DNA from: Megachile rotundata
Lineage: Eukaryota > Arthropoda > Insecta > Hymenoptera > Megachilidae
DNA: 64,000 nucleotides
Direction: 5' to 3'
Assembly (NCBI RefSeq): GCF_050947335.1
Contig: NC_134995.1
Coordinates: 9,028,501 to 9,092,500, forward strand
Made by a program: the position numbers and the translations under genes. The notes under the pieces were generated by a model. It did no database searches and was not told the origin of the DNA. It saw nothing but the letters and a program-made list of their open reading frames with translations. This document shows, piece after piece, positions 1 through 11,519 of this stretch (within the stretch, counting starts at the first letter, position 1; every line of letters begins with the position of its first letter).

Positions 1-660
1 TCACCCCGGTAGATTAAAATCTGGCGCACACATTGCGAATGAAATATTCATCAGAAAATATTCAAGTACGCTCGACGTTTAGCTCATTTTCCACGATCGT
101 GTAATTGCTTCGAGCATCGTGGCAGCAATCGAACGAATTTCCCGTTAATAAATAATTTCTAAGTCCTCGTTCCGTGTTTTCCGTCGCGAATGGTCGACGT
201 GTAACGAATAGAAGGCATCGCGTGTTTTCCGCGCGAATAATTAAACCGATTCAGCCGATATACTAACACGACGAACCTTGTATGTTAACAAGCAACCGGC
301 CATCGTTTAAACATCAAATCGAAAGATTAAACAGGGAGACCTGTCCTAAAACGATCAAACAACCCTTCCATCGCCTCTCATCAAATATTCATAAGCTGTC
401 GAACAAAGCTCTTTCGCTTTTTTTATTTAATCGTTAATTAAAACACAGTCGCCGTACTAAATATCGAGGATTAATTTTCATTTTTCTAAGAAATTTTTTT
501 TACAAGTTTCATGAAAATTGTTAACGACGTTACAATATTGGTTGATATTATTTTCTTGATGTAACTTTTTTTCGAAGGTGAAATATTTGCATGATTTGTT
601 TAGGTGTTTTGATAAAGTTTAATTATTTACAGTAATGGAGTTTAATATGTTAAAAATGTT
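1..660. other. Unique non-coding sequence, no gene seen
   Basis: Complex sequence that is CpG-bearing up to about 330 and AT-rich afterwards. No open frame of convincing length or composition and no internal repetition was seen. Confidence 0.6.
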
Positions 661-686
661 TGAGAGTGAGCATATTTTGGTTTGGC

Positions 687-791
687 TAGGTTAGGTTATT
701 ATATAGGTTAGGACATTTCTAGGTTAGGTTATTATATAGGTTAGGACATTTCTAGGTTAGGTTATTATATAGGTTAGGACATTTCTAGGTT
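687..791. repeat. 33-bp tandem repeat, three copies, TAGGTTAGG-bearing
   Basis: Three units at 687-719, 720-752 and 753-785 appear identical by eye, followed by a decayed start of a fourth. Each unit carries TAGGTTAGGTTATTATATAG and ends GGACATTTC. The TTAGG content resembles the insect telomere pentamer, but only one or two pentamers occur per unit, so this is a minisatellite rather than telomere. Confidence 0.95.
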
Positions 792-800
792 AAGTTACAT

Positions 801-870
801 TAGGATATTATATAAATGATAATATCATTAGGATATTATATAAATGATAATATCATTAAGATATTATATA
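801..870. repeat. 28-bp AT-rich tandem repeat, about 2.5 copies
   Basis: Units at 801-828 and 829-856 and a partial third share TAGGATATTATATAAATGAT. It directly follows the 33-bp array, so two unrelated units have amplified side by side. Confidence 0.9.
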
Positions 871-2157
871 ATTGTTATATAAATTATGTTAAAGTAGGTT
901 GTTATATGTATATCACATACGCATAAATCATCTTAAAAGTGAATTATAAATTATACTAATAACATTCTCATATTAAGGAAAATAGGCATTATGGAAAATT
1001 ACTTCATAATTCAACGATTAGCAATTTAATGCATTTGATATATCCGACATATTTATTTGAATTCATGGCTCATCAATGTCAATAAGTAAAGCAACAGTTA
1101 ACATGTTAAGAGCGAAATGTCAATACGTTGCAACGTTTATTTAAACAACCGCATTCATATTTGTACCGTTAATTCTTGTGGCAGATGTATATATGTGGTG
1201 AAGTAGTGGTTCTGCAAGTGCATATTTGTTCGAACGGAACAGTATTTACAATATTGCGGTTGTAGGAAAATATGAAACGTTGCTAAAAAAAGTTGCTAAT
1301 ATTCTTTTACGATGAATGTGTTTAGCTATTCAATGGTTTTATTTAATATTGAGTTTGCATATGTACAAATTAATGGTGTTAATTATAGAACATTACTAGT
1401 ATTACTTTTTAATTTCATCTTCAGCATTACGTACCATTGCCAGGATAATTTATTTTCAGGAAACACAGGACTTTCCATTTCAATTTTTTATTAGTTCAAT
1501 TTTGAACCAAAAATGACACCTAAAATTATTTGAATAATTTCTAAAACACATAAGATAGTTTCTACATATGATAGATTCCACAAAACCATCGAGATAGTGA
1601 AATAAAGTCAATCCAATATGGCGTACTCGTACAAAATGAAAGATTCACAGCAAATTAAATTACAAGAGATAATTACTGTAACGATTGGAAAGAACGCAAG
1701 CTTATTATTTCTTCAGCAAACGTCTCTTCCTTCGGCCCTTAAACAGTAACCGTACATTCTGCCATATTAATTCGCCGCAACATTCAACCACCGTCCATAT
1801 TGTACCGGCCGAGTTAATTAACATCTAAATTTCCATCGTTGCCTACCTTAATTGATCTACTTCATAACACATTCCGGTAGGGGTTGGTATACGCACTGTG
1901 CTGGAGGGCTGTTCTCGAAAACACGCCGATCGCTTTCATCGATATCCCGTTAAGGGCAGATGTATTTTACGAGCACGGCCTCCAGCCAAAAGTGATAAAT
2001 TTAAAACCGGTCGAATGTCGATTATATAACCGGTCTCCACCCTTTTCTCCGGCCATGCTTTCCTGCTAAAGCAGTTTCGCGCCAAAAAATTCTACTGGCC
2101 TGCTCACGTTGTGTCGGCCATATTTAAAAATTTACTATCGCTCACATTTCGTGTCTG
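871..2157. other. Unique non-coding sequence
   Basis: AT-rich up to about 1680, then moderately CpG-rich at 1720-2130. Frames of about 60 codons at 1312-1494 and 1884-2069 have no recognisable domain and no clear splice context. No RNA gene seen. Confidence 0.55.
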
Positions 2158-2580
2158 CTGATGGTTATATCTCTTCATAATTATATTGTATATCATACAT
2201 CTCTTGATAATAACATTATACCCCTTGATAATTATATTACATATTACACATCTCTTGATAATTACATATATCACACATATCTTGTGTATTACATCATGTG
2301 TGTATTTTACACCCCTTGATAACTACACTACATATTATACATCTCTGTGTAATTAGTTTACATATTATGCATCTCTCGATAATTACATTATGTGTTTGTC
2401 ATACAACTCTTGATAATTGTACGACATGTTATTAATCACCTGATACTTTTGCATTGTACATCATAAGTTGTTAATGATGTCATATATTTATACATCACTG
2501 AATAATGAAATTAATTCCAATACATTCCCAATAACATTCCCATATATATTATACATAACTTGACAATGAAGTTATTATGA
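2158..2580. repeat. Decayed tandem repeat with ACATCTCTTGATAATTA core
   Basis: Phrases of the type CATCTCTTGATAATTACATT recur about every 30-45 bp with many substitutions and length changes. This is the appearance of an old minisatellite. The boundaries are approximate. Confidence 0.65.
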
Positions 2581-3004
2581 ATTGACGACAAAATTACACC
2601 ATTTTGTATTTTCACAATTCCTACATGTTAAATTACTTCATTACCCTTTTACGATTCAAGTGATCAAAGGTTTGCAATAATTAATCCCCTGAATGTTCAT
2701 TAAAAATGCCATTAACTTTATAGCGATCAGTACACGTAGAATTTGTACCCACTTTTTGTCGAGAGACTTTAATTTACATTTTCTGCTAAAAAATATTGGA
2801 AATACCAGTCAGATATTTACCGGAGACCATAAAGTTAAAGCTCTCTAGAGATTACATTCACCACCTCTGTATAATAGTATCTCGTATGCTTTTACCAATA
2901 TTATCTTCGATAATATCAATTATGTATCTATGTATTAAGATTTTGAATGTGGGAATGTACGTGCAAATGGAATTGTTGGAGAGACAATTGATTAGCTGAC
3001 GTTC
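2581..3004. other. AT-rich unique spacer
   Basis: Complex AT-rich sequence between two decayed arrays. The only open stretch, 2796-2999, has no identifiable feature. Confidence 0.5.
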
Positions 3005-3715
3005 AATTATCTGGCAGGTAGTTAATGATCATTTATCAGACGAGGAAGATAGGGGCCATAAAAGTTAATAAAAGTCTGAAAATATTTATTTTCTTATTTG
3101 TAAAATAATTTGATACTTAAATTTAATAAACAGTTATCTGGTGGAGTACAAACAATTACCTCACAATTAAGTAATGGACAGTTAACTGATGGACAATTAT
3201 CTGACAGACAATAATCTGGTTCAATGCAGAAAATTATTTGACAGACAATTATGTGACAGACAATAATCGGGTTCAATGCAGAAAATTACTTGACAGACAA
3301 TTATGTGACAGGCAGTAATTTGGTCGAGTACAGACAATTATCTGGCAGACAGTTACCTGACGGACACTTGTCTAGTGGACTACAGATAATTGTCTGACGA
3401 TTATGTAACAGAGAGTTATCTAATAGATAATTATTTGACAGACAGTAATCTGGTCGAGCATAGACAATTATTTGACAGACAGTAATTCGAGTGCAGACAA
3501 TTATCTGGCAGACAATTACCTAACGAACACTTATCTAGTGGACTACAGATAATTATCTGACAATTATGTAATGGACAGTAATCAAACAGAAAGTCATCTG
3601 ACAACAATCTGCTCCAGTACAATTATTTAACAAACAATAATCTGACAGCCCGCTTGATTGCAGACAATTATCTAACAACCAATTAACGAACAGTTATTTT
3701 TCCAGCATCTATCTA
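3005..3715. repeat. Degenerate tandem repeat of ACAATTATCTGACAG type
   Basis: Dozens of variants of GACAATTATCTGACAGACA occur at spacings of about 10-30 bp. A longer block starting ACAATTATCTGGCAGACA and running through CTAGTGGACTACAGATAATT is present twice (about 3341-3400 and 3496-3560), which shows a higher-order duplication. The short minus-strand frames here are repeat translations. Confidence 0.85.
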
Positions 3716-3879
3716 ACCAGTAAAGAAATAAAATCGATTCGTGAATATAGTACAAAGTTTGAAATCGGTTAATCAGTAAACGAAGCATCAGCAAATAGTA
3801 TCGTAATTACAAGGAAATGATAATTAAGATATTACATGAAAGATATGACATGAAAGAGTGGCGGAAGGAAGCACCTGAA
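3716..3879. other. Short unique spacer
   Basis: AT-rich complex sequence joining the decayed array to a CpG-rich block. Nothing recognised. Confidence 0.4.
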
Positions 3880-4571
3880 GCTCTCTTGTCAGTTAATGAA
3901 ATTAAAAGCGTGAAGATAAACGCGAAGGGAAGAGGTCGTCGCTCGTATATTTCTCGTTCGAAACGACCGATAGGAAAAGGACGAGGAGAAAGATCAAAGG
4001 CTTTCAGCGACTACCGCCCACCATCACGACATCGTCGTCGTCACCGACGACGAGGACCAGGACGAGATGCGACGACAACAACCTTCGCATCTGCAAGAAC
4101 GAAAGGAGTCGAACGAAGATAGTTTCATCCCCCTCTGTGCATTTCCAACCTGTTCCCTTCGTTGTCACTCGAGAAGTAGCAAAGATATTACGAGTTCTAA
4201 CGAGTTCCAGAGAGTTACGGAACCGTGTTGCTGGGAACGCGTTAGTTTCTGTCTGCTTTCTCAAGGCGTCGCCCAGGGAGTTGGTTGTTACGAGATACGC
4301 TCGTTATTTCGTATCCGACACGTCGGGAACACGGCCTTCTAGAAATTTTAAACCCCCTACACCACCCCCGAAGACGTTTAAACGATTTGTTTATCTGCGC
4401 GCTGATTATTCGCTGTTACTGAAATTTCCTTGTGCAACGCCATCTCCGCGCGACATCTTGTATCTTGAAGACGCTATTTGCTACCAAATTTACCATTTAC
4501 CAATATTAACGAAACCACTTTGCGGTTTTCGTTCTATTGTTTCTGTACTTTCGGGTGGAGGTGACGTTTAG
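3880..4571. other. CpG-rich unique block with overlapping unrecognised frames
   Basis: CpG is frequent, including a CGTCGTCGTCACCGACGACG run at about 4032. Frames of 101 and 144 codons on the plus strand and 86 on the minus strand overlap each other. The predicted peptides are Arg- or Ser-rich without a recognisable domain. A non-coding conserved block is as likely as an exon. Confidence 0.4.
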
Positions 4572-5740
4572 GGAATTTTTTATTCGATAATTTATTTGGG
4601 AGAGGTATTTCGAGTATCTTGGAAGATTTGAACATTTTTTAGATAAGAATTACATTTTTGTACTTTGTATGTTAGTCGAAACTTATGTGAGACGAAGGAG
4701 GAAAATTTGAGTGGAGAAAATTCTATATTTCTGAATTTAATAAATTTATGATTAGGGAATATTACACACCTACATTCATAATATGTCCAATTTGTAAATT
4801 ACTAAATTTTTAGAATTTTAAATTACTAAATATTCAAATCTTTGATGATCAAAATTTGTAAAAACTACAAAACTTCATCTAACTAAATTTTGTACTAAAA
4901 TTTACTAAATTTCGTGGTTCGCTAAAATCAACTTATGTAACCTAACCTAATTTAATATTTACATTGCTTACAATGCTATCATGCTTAATATAATGTATAA
5001 ATTACAAATTGCACAAATAAATTTACTGTTAAAACGAGAAAATGTCTCAAGTATAATATCGTAAATGCCTTCACAGAAAATCGTGAAATCACGCTAGATG
5101 GCACTTTCCAAGATGGCGTAGGACAGCGTCATCCCATTTGGCAGTTTCAGAACAAATTTTTACGATAACTACTGGCATTCGGACAGTCAGACATCACCTG
5201 ATAAATCAAATCGAGTTATACAATTTAAGCTATGAAGCTGGGTCAACTATGACTCAGAACAACGAAGAGTAAGACATATTACAGGTCCTCTTTAGTTCAC
5301 CAAGAATAATAAAAATAATGTTTATTCTAAAATAAAATGACTGTTCTTATCATTTTAATTTCATCAAACTGTAACTTGAATTTATTTAAATATTTATGTT
5401 TTTGATTAGCGAAAAAGCTTAAAATATTGTGTAGATTATTATTAATCAACTTTTTGTCATTTATAAATACTTCATATTTATTCTTTTTATGTATGCATGA
5501 ATAGGTTATGTAAATTTATTATTAATCAATTTTTTATAATGTACAAATATTTTATAGAGCATCGAATGCATAAATGCTTCATATTTATTTAATTACTTAA
5601 TAAATATTTTATGCAGAATTACTAATACATGAAAATACTGCTGCAAAAATATTCGTCCTCTGATTGCCTGATTGATATTAATTTAATCGGAAAGTAATCA
5701 AATTTAAAAGCAGTTGAAGAGGACGAGAAAATATATGACC
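4572..5740. other. AT-rich non-coding block with a weak two-copy repeat
   Basis: Long AT-rich stretch. TTATTATTAATCAA followed by a T-run recurs at about 5436 and 5518 with diverged downstream sequence, suggesting an old duplication of about 80 bp. CCTAACCTAA occurs at about 4940. No gene seen. Confidence 0.45.
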
Positions 5741-6420
5741 TCTCTCTATATAGCCGCCATATCAAAGCGAAGTTCGCAGGTCCATACCTGGATAAACGAT
5801 AAACATCTTCAGCATGAAATATAGTGAAATCTCCGTTATTTTTCGCTGGCTGTCTCTCAATTCCCCAGGTTGAAAAAAGGCGTGTTTTCCGTGCCGTTAA
5901 TTAGAAAGAAAAAAAGCTTACGGATTCGCTCGTTAACGTCCGCGACGCGCAGCGGTTCGCGCGCACAAAAGAGGATGCTGGAATTTCATAAGCTTTTGAA
6001 AGTTCGGCCTGGCCGTTACTTTGATCCGTGGCCACGGTAGAAAAGTCTTTGAACCAGCTATGCCATACAAAAGCAGCTGCGACGAGTTTCGAACTTCGTC
6101 GATTACGAACGGCTTCACATGCAGTATGCAATTAACAGCAGACCAAGAAAGAGCCAAAGAATTGAAATCGAACGTAACAGTGGGGTTTATTCTTCACAGT
6201 ACTTGATTAATTCCTGACTTTTATAGTTTCCGACTTATTAAATTTTTACAGTCTTCAATTTCCAAAGTTTTGAATTTTTTATTTGTTTTATGACGATATT
6301 GTACTCGGGCAAACATAATAGTGTAGTTGTAAATACATTAAAAATTTGCAAATTTTTAATTGATGTTTGCAAGTAAATTTCATACTTTGGTCGCAGTTAC
6401 TATGATCAGTTGTTCCACGC
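5741..6420. other. Unique block, CpG-bearing then AT-rich
   Basis: CpG is moderate between 5750 and 6180 and the remainder is AT-rich. Short frames run on both strands at 5901-6206 over the same bases and none resembles a known protein. Confidence 0.45.
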
Positions 6421-6424
6421 CACA

Positions 6425-6572
6425 GGATCCACAGCAAGCTGCGCGCAATATTTTATAATAAATTGACGAAATTAAAAAAAATATTTCAAAATATCCCAAT
6501 CCTTCATGAATAAAACAAAAAAGAATTTAGCTAAATTGGTTGATTAATTTCCGAGAAAAAAATTCGTGACAT
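6425..6572 (+). mobile_element. Partial copy of dispersed element
   Basis: From about 6446 to 6570 this matches 6664-6788 almost base for base, for example CGAAATTAAAAAAAATATTT and CCGAGAAAAAAATTCGTGA. Just upstream, at 6429-6446, lies AGCAAGCTGCGCGC, which resembles the hairpin arms downstream. The copy stops at ATTCGTGACAT, where the hairpin begins. It is either half of a local duplication or a truncated insertion. Confidence 0.75.
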
Positions 6573-6656
6573 ACCTCCATTTTAGGTAGGCGAGTTGCGC
6601 GCGCAGCTTGCTTTGGGTCCAGCTGCGCGCGCAACTCGTTTAACTAAAATGGAGGT
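6573..6656. mobile_element. 84-bp foldback hairpin (MITE-like)
   Basis: Left arm 6573-6608 and right arm 6621-6656 are 36-base inverted repeats. Thirty-three positions pair normally, two would be G-U and one is mismatched. The loop is 12 bases at 6609-6620. The outer ends read ACCTCCATTTTAG and its complement; the inner stem holds GCGCGCGC. CGTGACAT occurs at both sides (6565-6572 and 6661-6668), with four extra bases on the right, as an 8-bp target duplication would. There is no coding capacity. A hairpin-forming transcript is also possible. Confidence 0.7.
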
Positions 6657-6662
6657 ACCCCG

Positions 6663-6947
6663 TGACATTTTATAACAAATTGACGAAATTAAAAAAAATA
6701 TTTCAAAATACTTCAATCCTTCATGAATAAAACAAACAAGAATTTAGCTAAATTGGATGAGTAGTTTCCGAGAAAAAAATTCGTGAGTGAAGCCTATTTT
6801 CGCAAAAGTAGGCAAAAATTGCAAACTTTGAAGGCTTGTTATTTCTTAACAAATTCGAAACTGGTAAAATGATGACTTAAACCCCCCCTAATTTCGCATA
6901 GACTACAACATATTTTGATTACAGCAAAATCGTAGATGGTGGCGTCC
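6663..6947 (+). mobile_element. Dispersed repeat element, plus-strand copy
   Basis: The segment from ATAACAAATTGACG to GATGGTGGCGTCC reappears in reverse complement at 37949-38232, with about nine in ten positions matching by eye and only small indels. It has no open frame of note and no obvious terminal repeats, so it may be the inner part of a larger non-autonomous element. Family not identified. Confidence 0.8.
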
Positions 6948-7826
6948 AAAAATTTGATGTGAACCCAACGAGTTTCTAAAAATTTTTAAATTACCACAAT
7001 TCCTAATAAATTAATTAAATATGTAATAATAGAATTATCGAAATTTTCCACGACCGTCCAAACAATAACGCTGTCATAATAACGCAAGGATAATGACGGT
7101 AAGAGGACAATCGAGACAAGTTTCTTCTCATAGAAGGACAGAGTACATCTTCGTGGAAAGTTTCGAGTCCATCTTGCGAACGTTTCAAAGTTATTACAAT
7201 AATGACTTTCCCGGAACAATGCAATGAAGAAAATATTGTTTAAGAATAATGGACGCCTCGCCGATAATTTTGTAAATGGGCTAACAAGATGGAGTCCCTC
7301 GGTATTCACGGTTTTCGAATCAAAATAAATTCGTTTCATATCCCTGAAGAATTACTCGAAACCAACGTTTGGCGGAGTTATTTTTAATCTTTTCATTACA
7401 CCGCGAAAACACTTGAATACCGTCCTTATACCTTTCATTATAAGTTTTAACATTTATAATGAAAGTCGAGGGATGCGTTCTCCTGTAAACGATGTTTACT
7501 CATTCACTGGAAATATGGAAAAGTGTTTCGGAGATATGCTTAGCGGTATTTTAAAGAGAACGAATGAACGAAATTCATCATGTTTTCTGCAAACGAAGGT
7601 CTACTTCGTTCGAGTACTTTGTAGTCGTTCCAGTAAATAAAGTTACTGAAAATTTCTTTTCAATCAAGGACTCGTGCGGTTTATCGTTACAGGCCACTTG
7701 TAAATGTAGAATGAGGGTGTAACGTGTGCAGGTTGATTTATACGTTACTAGGTTTACCCTATGAGCTACTTCTCTATCAGGGATTTTCATCACGCATGTT
7801 ACATAATATGATAACTTCGCATGTGG
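6948..7826. other. Unique non-coding block
   Basis: Complex sequence with modest CpG. Frames of 117 codons on the minus strand (6986-7339) and 75 on the plus strand (7413-7640) show no recognisable domains. Nothing else seen. Confidence 0.45.
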
Positions 7827-8361
7827 AAAAATTTTTCAATTTTTCGATTTTTCGATTTTTCAATTTTTCGATTTTTCAATTTTTCGATTTTTCAATTTTT
7901 CAAGTTTTCAAGTTTTCAAGTTTTCAATTTCTCATGTTTTCACGTTCTCAAGTGTTCACGTTTTCACGTTTTCAAGTTTTCAAGTTTTCAAGTTTTCACG
8001 TTTTTACGATTTCACGTTTTCAAGTTTTCAAGTTGTCAAGTTTTCACGTTTTCACGTTTTCCCGTTTTCGAGTTTTCAAGTTTACAAATTTTCAATTTTT
8101 CAATTTTTCAAGTTTTCAATTTTTCAAGTTTTCAAGTTTTCAATTAGTCAATTTGTCAATTTGTCAATTTGTCAATTTTTCAATCTTTCAATTTTTCAAT
8201 TTTTCAATTTTTCAATTTTTCGATTTTTCGATTTTTCAATTTTTCAATTTTTCTATTCTTCAATGCTACAAATCTTCAATTCTTCAATTCTCCAATTCTT
8301 CATTTCTACAATTCTTCAATTCTTCAATTATGCAGTTTCTCCATTACTCAATCATTCAATT
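7827..8361. repeat. 8-bp minisatellite, CAATTTTT/CAAGTTTT
   Basis: Units of exactly 8 bp, CAATTTTT, CGATTTTT, CAAGTTTT and CACGTTTT, run in blocks: AAT-rich at the ends, AAG/ACG-rich in the middle. Eight is not a multiple of three, so three units give a 24-base cycle that is read the same way in every frame. All three plus frames therefore stay open as Phe/Ser-rich 8-residue repeats. These frames should not be annotated as genes. Confidence 0.97.
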
Positions 8362-9606
8362 AGTTTCTACCATATTAATGAATTCGATATTTTCCAAATG
8401 CTCCTCTAAATTTCATTCAAATTTCATACTACTTAAATCCTACATTCTGAAATTTGCAATTATTTTCGCATAATTTATAAATGTGCATGTTACTCAAGTT
8501 GCTAAATGTATACACGAATATGTCTCCGCTGCTACCAAATTTATACAATCATACCGTGTTGATGTATCTGTCGCGCATGATAAATGTGCCATACCGAGTG
8601 ATTATCCGAATTAATTTCGCCGATTTCACAGTTGTCGCAAACTCGCAACATTAAAGACAAGATAAATTCGTTGAATCCGACGAAAACGAGGATGGAACGG
8701 ACGTTGACGACGCGAGAAGATTTAATGACGGAAGGTAATTCGGCTGATTCGAAAGCTGATCCGAGAGCAGTTCATGCAACGTCCCGTGCTCGCTAAACAC
8801 GAGGCAGCGACTTCATGCAACAATGAAAAAATTTCAGAATTCTTTACAGCCAAGAACGCGTAATAACGCAGCGATTGTTTACCCCGAAGGATTTAACGAG
8901 CGTGAACGAGCAACCGGCCCTCCTAAAACTGCAGGAACAACCCATACGTGACACATTTTTGCAACACTCGGCAAAGTGTTTTTACATAACAAACGTTTAC
9001 TGGGTCATCGTCGGGTGGCAAAAATTCAAACAATGCGCCCGTTCTTCCGAAACCGTGGCTCCCAGTTATTTTCAGCTCGTAAATCTTTGCCACTTCCATT
9101 CCTCCGTTACACCTGGCAAAAAGTGCATCCAATGAAATGTCAATTTACGATCGATAGACGCGTCCCTTCTCCCGGTACCGACCCAGTTCCCTCAAACAGA
9201 AACAATCAGTTCCCGTTGCGAGGGGCCGTGCAACGTTCGTTCAGAATGTTAAAACGTCGTCTGTCCAGAAATTTAAATAGTACACTTTCGGACGCTCGAC
9301 GGAGTATTCAGTTTCAATCCGATTAAACCGACGAACATTTTCGAACTATCAATTGCTCTTAGTTGGAGCGATGGTGATGCCATGGCCGCTCGTGACCCAG
9401 ACACATAAAATGAATATTAGACTGCATCCACTGAAATTAGATATCGGAACGTTTCGCCGAACGACCATCGAATGTTGCTAAAATGATGTTTAATCGTATT
9501 GCCAATGTGCGAGACGAAAATGGGATTGTATTTGAATTTGGAACGTTGGGGGTTGAAGTTGTTGAAATGGAGGATTAGAGAGGGATACGGTAGGAAAGGT
9601 TTGTAA
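8362..9606. other. Unique block, CpG-rich at about 8580-9380
   Basis: AT-rich at the left, then CpG-bearing complex sequence. Overlapping frames at 8875-9135 and 8976-9326 (plus) and 8923-9132 (minus) share the same bases and none is recognised. It could hold a regulatory or untranslated segment, but nothing decides this. Confidence 0.45.
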
Positions 9607-9672
9607 TTGGAAGAGCAAGAGCAAGAGCAACAGCAACAGCAACAGCAAGAGCAACAGCAACAGCAACAGCAA

Positions 9673-9870
9673 CAGAAAAAATAAAAACAATAATAGTAGC
9701 AATAGCAACACACAACAAAAATAGTGGCAATGGTAATAACGACAACAACATCAGCAGCAACTGCAACAGCAACAGAAAAAATAAAAACAATAATAGTAAC
9801 AATAGCAACACTAACAACAAAAATAGTGGCAATGGTAATAACGATAACAACATCAGTAGCAACAGCAACA
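9673..9870. repeat. 100-bp duplication within hexamer tract
   Basis: The block starting CAGAAAAAATAAAAACAATA at 9673 is repeated at 9773, with a two-base length difference and few substitutions. Both halves continue through ATAGTGGCAATGGTAATAAC. This is a recent local duplication. Confidence 0.85.
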
Positions 9871-9944
9871 GTAATAATAACAACAGCAATAATACCAATA
9901 GCAATAGCAACGTCAGTAGTAACAGTAATAGCAATAGCAATAAC

Positions 9945-10140
9945 AGTAGCAATAACAACAAAATTAGCAACAGAAGCAATAGCAATATCAATAGCAATAG
10001 CAGTAGCAATAACAACAAAATTAGCAACAGAAACAATAGCAATATCAAAAGCAATAGCAGTAACAATAACAACAGAATTAGCAACAGAAACAATAGCAAT
10101 ATCAATAGCAATAGCAGTAGCAATAACAACATAATTAGGA
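9945..10140. repeat. 57-bp tandem repeat, about 3.4 copies
   Basis: Units start at 9945, 10002, 10059 and 10116 with AGTAGCAATAACAACA and differ by a few substitutions. The unit length is 19 triplets. Confidence 0.92.
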
Positions 10141-10204
10141 ACAGAAGCAAAGCTATATCAGTAACAATAACAATAGCAACAACATCAGTAATAGCAATAT
10201 CAAT

Positions 10205-10324
10205 AGCAACAACAAAAGTAATAGTAATGACAACAGCAACGAGAGCAGTAATAGCAATACCAATAGCAACAACAAAAGTAATAGTGATGACAACAGCAAC
10301 GAGAGCAGTAATAGCAATATCAAT
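10205..10324. repeat. 60-bp tandem duplication
   Basis: Two copies at 10205-10264 and 10265-10324 differ at only a few sites. They share AGCAACAACAAAAGTAATAG and CAACGAGAGCAGTAATAGCA. Confidence 0.92.
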
Positions 10325-10475
10325 AAGCAGAAGTAGTATTAATAACAGCAAAACAGCAATATTAATACCAACAGCAACAGCAATAGCAATAGCAATAGCA
10401 ATAGCAATAGCAATAGCAATAGCAATAGCAAAAGTAATAGAAATTGCCATAGCAACAGCAATAACATTTGTGTCT

Positions 10476-11519
10476 TTAATAAAAGTCCTCTTAAACCATG
10501 TAGAAAGTTGGTGAATCATTGACTCTTCGTAACTGCTCCACCCCAGACCCCCTAACGCAGGAAAATATCGAGTGTTCACCCCCAGCTTACGTCCTACTTG
10601 TTCCCAAAATTCCCATTCTGTATTTAAACCCTAAAAACCAAAACACAGAAACGTATAAATTATAAACTATAAATCAAATATTTATAGTCACATATAAACT
10701 AATCTTCTCCGACAACACGAGATGGTACAGAGTGACGCAAATTGTAGTCGAAGCCTTTATCAAATTTCTCCTATGGTTAAATTGCAATTTGCAGCAGCAA
10801 GGATTATTAATGATAGACTATGCATAATATTTCAATTTCTTTCGTTGCCTTGATATCACAGTAATGAATAGAGTAATAAATTGAAGAGCATAGAAGAGTC
10901 TTTCACAAAGCAACGGGTATTGTGTTGCAGAAATATTAAAAGATAACACAAAGTGAAAGGTGAATATAATTTAAGAGTGAATTTATAATGTTAGCAACAA
11001 ATGTGCTGTTCCAATTCTTATAACACCGTGTGTTGCATTCGATGACTGTTATAGGGACAACAAGTTTATTTCTTATTATTTTAATTTTATTTAGGGGTAA
11101 ATATTTGTTAGGGTTCTTACAAGAATTGTGTGATATATTGGTATTTTTTATTATAGTAATTATTTGTTGGAGTGTTGAAAAAATTAGGGGGTGGAAAATT
11201 AAGGGGGTGGAAATATTTCTTATATTAAATATTCGTCAAGGTGGTGGAAATATTTATTATACTAAATACTGATTAAAGGGATGGAAATATTTATATACCA
11301 CATACCCATAAAAATCTTGCAAATATTTATTAATCTAACTTTCCACCAAAGTATCCCAACTATTCATGACACCAACTCATCACAGTACCAAAATTTCCCA
11401 CATCAATATTCGTCCTAATCGACACCCATCTCGAAATAATTTACCCCCGAATCAGCAATCAAAAATTCAATTTCTCTTTTCTCAAATCTCTCACGCAATT
11501 GCAAATAATCCGTAGAATA
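10476..11519. other. AT-rich non-coding block
   Basis: Complex AT-rich sequence. At 11185-11295 a GGTGGAAATATTT phrase recurs three times at about 45-50 bp spacing, a weak decayed repeat. The frame at 11030-11272 has hydrophobic residues but no supporting signal. Confidence 0.45.

Larger units (their letters stand above)
9607..10475. repeat. AGCAAC/AGCAAT hexamer-type low-complexity tract
   Basis: An 870-bp tract made almost wholly of CAA, CAG, TAG and TAA triplets. A clean (CAATAG)n run occupies 10381-10426. Internal longer repeats are listed separately and mostly have multiples of three as lengths, which keeps frames open on both strands. The longest is 334 codons on the minus strand (9575-10579), a Leu/Ile/Ala/Val run that looks like a repeat artefact. 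Confidence 0.95.

Noticed and set aside
5085..5120. Repeated AGATGGC phrases (5.1, 14.3, 35.4, 56.7, 57.3, 59.6 kb) as Polycomb-type sites
   Set aside because: Single scattered 7-mers without clustering, expected by chance in 64 kb.
9575..10579. 334-codon minus-strand frame read as a membrane protein
   Set aside because: It is almost entirely translated AGCAAC/AGCAAT repeat. The hydrophobicity follows from the codons of the simple repeat, and the plus strand is open over part of the same bases.
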